From Gymnopilus junonius (Eukaryota; Basidiomycota; Agaricomycetes; Agaricales; Galerinaceae), in the NCBI GenBank assembly GCA_015501075.1, contig JADNYJ010000216.1, positions 1 through 59,134 on the forward strand: 59,134 bases of DNA. Reading direction: 5' to 3'. Made by a program: the position numbers and the translations under genes. Positions 55,120-59,134 of this stretch are shown one piece after another; within the stretch, counting starts at the first letter, position 1; each line of letters begins with the position of its first letter. Under the pieces are notes generated by a model that saw nothing but the letters and a program-made list of their open reading frames with translations, was not told where the DNA came from and did not search any database.

Positions 55120-57560
55120 ATGGAATCAGGAGACTGCGACTGGGAACGTTGGGCAGAGGCAAAGGTGCATGAGCCATGTGAGGTGACATGGAGTGCTGGC
55201 CGTTGATATGCACATCATTCCTCAAGGGAACAGGTCATGATCCATTGGCGAAAGGTGTTCGTACAGGCACTGCATGGCCCATGCTGGGACTTGAGGTGTG
55301 GTTGCCATTGATCCAACCACCGAGGCCATTCACGGTGGACGGCGGCCACTGAATTGCTCTGTTATGCCATTGCATCTGTCGATTAACTGGCAGCTTGAGG
55401 TTCATGTTTGCTTGAGGAAGCTGCAGACCCATATTGACGCCATTGGCACCAGCATGCATGTACACATTTGCTAGCGTCTTGGCTTGGATAGCAGCAAGAT
55501 CAGGGTTGACATTGGGCATTGTAGCAAACACTGAGCACAGGTTCTGCGTCACGTTCTGCGACTTCAGGCATGGAGGGACTCTATTCACAGGGATCTCGAC
55601 ATTGCCTTCCGACTGGGAGATGGCAGAAACACTGTTCGTAATGGCAGGGGTGGGGGCAACATGGATTTCTGGACATCGACGTGCGGCATGGTGATGGCAG
55701 CTCAGCTTACACTGTTGACACCATTGGGAGGAGAGTGTTGAGGGATCAGAACAGGAAGGGGATGAGAGGGGAGACATGGTGGGCGATGGCGCCATTTGCC
55801 TGAAGATTGGTGACAGGGATGCCAGGGGGCCGCATGCCGCCGTTGGACGAGATCTGCATTTGAGGTGTAGCCGATGGAGGTTGCATCTTCTTGAGTTGCT
55901 GCTGCATTGCAACAGGGGCCATGCCATTAGCTGCAGCCACCAATGCAAGAGCCTGATTAGGTGCAAGATGGGGAGGAAGAGGCATGTTTGGAGGGTAAGG
56001 CCATAGGACACCTTGAGCGTCTCTTCGCATGATGGTGGGAGGCATGCCTAATTGGTAAGGCATCACGATGTGCAGACGACCATCTGGCCCATTGACAATC
56101 ACCGAGGGATCACTCAAGAGGTGGAGGTGGTCTGTCTCTGTGAAGAGAGTCGTGGTGTGGCACAAGTAACTAATGAAGTGGTCAGCTAGAAGTTAGAAGT
56201 ACGTAGAAAAGAAAGTACATACGTAGGATCATAGCCGTCGATCAATATACGATCTTGCTCATCTGCACCCTCTGGACGACTGGAGGTACGTCATCTTGGT
56301 CATATCTCCAGTGTTCCTCCATCCGCCGCTGCCACTCAAGCTCCTCCGGATCTTCTTCCTCTTCCTCACCCTCCATGGCGTTCTCATCCTCCGACTTATC
56401 CTCTTCACCAAAACCGAACAGGCTTGAACAGGCATACTTCTTGCTGGGCTGACGAGGAATAGTATCTCACCGGTCAACAAGGAGCCGCCCACCACGACCA
56501 TACCGCAAGCAGAAGGCTCGCATCGGGGTGCGTGGCGGACTCGGAGGAGAGTCTCCGTCTGTCTTGTCTGAGCTTGTGGACGGCCATTTCGGTGCGCTTG
56601 ATGGAGGGAAATATTTGAAAAGCCGAGATGCGTATGTGGTTGGGCAGTTTTGGTAGGCACCCTAATACCAGAGTCAGGCTCCAGATAAGATAAAAACAGA
56701 TGTAAAGAAAAGCTTACATCGACGGTGTCTTCCCAATGGTGGTCGATCTCCTTTTGCTTCTGGAGTTGTGCCTTGATCTGCTCGCGGATGAGTTGTTGAC
56801 GTTCTTTGGGTCGAATGACTGGTTCGCGTGGCAGTGGAGCCCTCTGTTCATTTGTCTTGATTCGTAAACCAGGTACACAACTGAAGAAATGTATCATGAG
56901 CAACTTGAGATTGGAACCATATCTAAGAACATACCTGGCGTCCGGCTTCTTGGTTGGTCTTTCCTTGTCCACCAGCAGCTCCTCGTCGAGCTTGTCGTGT
57001 AGACTGGGGAACCTCCGTTTGAGGTCGGCGAAGGCCATCTGCTTCTCCCAGACCACTTGAGACTGTGCAGCCAGCTCCTTCTTCACCGTTTCTTGCGTCA
57101 AGATCATCTTGGCGAGCTCCAGAGGGTGAAGGAGTTCAGTCTGCAGGCGAGATAGCTTGTCCGACGAGGTCGCTCGTGACGCTCTCGTTTTTCGAATAGC
57201 TTTGTTCTCGCATTGCCGGAAGCATACATAGGATTTGTTGAGCATGTCAGATTCATCACCCTAAAAAAAAATATGTTTAATTGATGTTCAACCAATTTAC
57301 AGAGATGTTGATGGCTTACATTTTGGGTAGGTATAGTGCGGAGGCCCCCACGTTCTACTCGGCACTCTTTCCAGTATGGATATATTGCATGGGCAATCTT
57401 TAAGAGGTTCGCAGGTTGCGGTATCCACGACAGTATGGTATAGGTTGCAAACATATTTGCTGGCAACAGTGCTGAAAACACGTCCTGGTATTCTGAGAAG
57501 GCCGGACACCCTCGAGAAGCACTCTTAACGAGAAGCAGTGAGGGTGTAGAGGCCGTGGCA
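55120..57560 (-). pseudogene. EPL1: Enhancer-of-polycomb-like gene (EPL1) copy, 5'-truncated, with stops
   Basis: Read from the right: CPAFSEYQDVFSALLPANMF, ATYTILSWIPQPANLLKIAH, AIYPYWKECRVERGGLRTIP, an intron (about 57261-57320), GDESDMLNKSYVCFRQCENK, AIRKTRASRATSSDKLSRLQ, LELAKMILTQETVKKELAAQ, CVPGLRIKTNEQRAPLPREP, KEIDHHWEDTVD, then the Q/P-rich tail. It matches fungal Epl1, a scaffold subunit of the NuA4 histone acetyltransferase, including the FRxRExKAxRKTR region and the PYxxAPxxYASRLFK block (here GAYQNCPTTYASRLFKYF). The N-terminal EPcA part is absent; upstream sequence does not match. TGA stops occur in LLVDR-stop-DTIP (about 56470) and FANGS-stop-PVPL (about 55234). Presumably a dead extra copy; the main gene would lie elsewhere. 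Confidence 0.8.
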
Positions 57561-58022
57561 GCTTGTCTGTATGTGTCCTGAAATGAGTTGCTACCAGTAA
57601 GTATGTATATTCAGTAGGGCAGGGGGCTACCTGATAAGAGATTCCATGACACCCACTGAGGAAGGATAATCTGATAAAGATAACCCAAAGGTGAGATAGA
57701 GGTGGGAATGTTGCAGTGAGAGGCGACTTTTTGTTGCAGAATTCCCAGTGGTGCATTCAACAAACAAGAAAGACGCGTTCAAGTAACGCATTTCGATGCT
57801 GTGTACGTGTCACGTGATGTATCGTCCTCAGATCACTGATCTCTAATCTTGCTCAGTTCTCTAACTTCTCTTGTCACTCGACCTCCCACCCTTCTGCCAC
57901 TTCCTCCCATCACACTGCCCCTCCCTCAAGCGAGGATGTGGGCTTTCCTTAGAGGATCGGGGCTTGAATGACACAAGGGGGGACCCTGGAAGAGGGAGGC
58001 CTGCCAGGTACGTCAGGAGGAC
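57561..58022. other. No recognisable gene
   Basis: Nothing coding was recognised. GTACGTCAGG at about 58008 and a pyrimidine-rich TTTCTTTTCTTAG ending about 58102 could be the ends of an intron that spans the first hairpin of the array. Confidence 0.35.
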
Positions 58023-58764
58023 GTGCTCGCGTGAATTCGCGAGCATGTTCTTGCTTTTCTTATGTTTCATTCTTCTTACTAACTATTTCTTTCTTTTCTT
58101 AGGTCTACGTACACTTTAAAGGCGCGTTGGACGTGCGTCCGCCTCCCTCGCCGCAAGCGCGAGCCGGAGGAGGACACCCCACCTCCTGACCATCACCATC
58201 CCACCCCCACCTCCCTCGCATTCAAGAGCGAGCCAGAGGTGGGCTTGTTCTCTCACCTGGGCCACGGGTGCTCACCGCCGCCGCCCCTCCACCTTAGCTG
58301 CTTGCGAATGCGAGCAGCAGGTGGATCCGGAGTGTCTCGTCGTAAGGGACCCCGCCACCTCACCCAGCTCCTTGTTTGGAAGTACGAGTTGAGCTGGTAG
58401 GCATGGACCTCCCCTATGCTGCCACCACTGCCTGGATGCTCGACAACGCTGACGCCGATGCCAGCATCCCTTGCCACTCCACCTCCGCCTGCTTGCGAAC
58501 GCGAGCCGGAGGTGTTCTCATCGTTGGCTGTGCATCCACATCACACAGCTCTTCGTACACAAGTACGTTGAGCTGGCGTGTTGTGGTACCGCCGTTGGTG
58601 CTGCTTGCACCCTCCCCTTCCTGTTTCAAGCACGAGTTGAAGGTGTGCAGCCCTGCTGCACGTCCTTGATGCCGCTGCCGCTTTCATGCAGGTTGGCGAT
58701 TGTGTGGGCGATGGCCACGACCCACCCACTTCCCTCCTCCCGCAACCTCGTACCCAACGGTACG
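58023..58764. repeat. Array of about nine hairpins with covarying stems
   Basis: Hairpins at 58024-58045, 58142-58170, 58206-58243, 58289-58324, 58364-58397, 58480-58514, 58546-58575, 58616-58643 and 58749-58764. Most share a layout: outer stem, a 1-4 nt internal loop, inner stem, 4-8 nt loop. Inner stems vary together: CTCGC/GCGAG, CTTGC/GCGAG, CTTGT/ACGAG, CGTAC/GTACG. Outer stems vary too: CCCACCTC/GAGGTGGG, CCAGCTC/GAGCTGG, CACCTCCG/CGGAGGTG, CAGCTC/GAGCTG, CCTTC/GAAGG. Spacing is 55-115 bp. Frames through the region are not plausible proteins. It may be a structured RNA, a transposon subterminal region, or a fast-evolving palindromic repeat. Confidence 0.65.
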
Positions 58765-59134
58765 GCTAGCTGCTGAGCGACGCTCACGCAGCTGCCATAT
58801 CTAGGCCGTTGTCCGTGCGACTGGGTGCGGAATCGCGCCACCTTTACGGTGTGCATGCCCACGTCGTGTCGTCTCGTCCTCGTCGTTAAAGGGTGTCGGG
58901 CTGGCTCGGCCATGGACGGACCTGCCCCGTCGCACCTCTCGGCAGCCCAGACTGGGGCTGTTGATATTTCATTTCCTCATCATGCCTCGGTCAGCTCCTA
59001 CCTTCCCCACATTCTGCCTATGTTAGACACTAGCTAGTTTAGCAGTCCCATGTCATGTAGTTACATTCTATCTATAGAGATACGGCTTTCTTGCTCAAAC
59101 ATTGTGGACAGGCTATCAGCACGACGGAAAAAAA
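58765..59134. other. No recognisable gene; window end
   Basis: GC-rich at first, then AT-richer. The window ends in an A-run. No motif was recognised. Confidence 0.4.

Noticed and set aside
58023..58764. CRISPR array
   Set aside because: Units are hairpins with differing sequences and irregular spacing, not identical repeats with unique spacers, and the DNA is fungal.

Overview
The window looks like nuclear DNA of an Agaricomycete (mushroom-forming basidiomycete). Its working genes are split by many 50-65 bp GT-AG introns. It also carries transposon families typical of these fungi (a KDZ element with a CxC2 cysteine cluster, a Plavaka transposase, DUF6729/exonuclease repeat genes) and several F-box proteins of a lineage-expanded type. 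All calls come from reading translations and repeats by eye; no database search was run.

Layout. 1-2215: 3' end of a GMC oxidoreductase gene split by a 1.5 kb hAT element, which itself contains a 403 bp LTR-type miniature element whose LTRs each carry a tRNA-like sequence. 2216-7064: a short tuberin (Tsc2)-like fragment, then a long AT-rich stretch without genes. 7065-11156 (minus): a broken transposase-like gene with P-element/THAP9-type motifs and C2H2 and PHD fingers at its C terminus. 12011-13416: a deleted Tc1/mariner element and a 103 bp inverted duplication. 13948-19787 (plus): a decayed DUF6729/3'-5' exonuclease transposon gene interrupted by a 665 bp TA-flanked element. 20492-42004: the gene island, with an F-box gene, an HNH-domain gene, three related F-box copies (one intact, two broken), an intact MYND/Mss51-C-like gene, a C2H2 gene, an intact GH5 exo-beta-1,3-glucanase and a CACTA-type miniature element. 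44530-54198: a second transposon cluster (basic repeat protein, a degenerate companion gene, a truncated KDZ gene, a frameshifted Plavaka gene). 55120-57560 (minus): a 5'-truncated copy of the NuA4 subunit gene EPL1. 58023-58764: an array of hairpins whose stems vary in a compensating way.

Taken together, intact host genes lie in the middle, flanked by nested and mutated transposons. Nearly all in-frame stops in the decayed genes are TGA, often where Arg is expected, which suggests C-to-T decay of methylated CpG. The most unusual items are the tRNA-bearing LTR element nested in the hAT element, the P-like transposase with zinc fingers, and the hairpin array.
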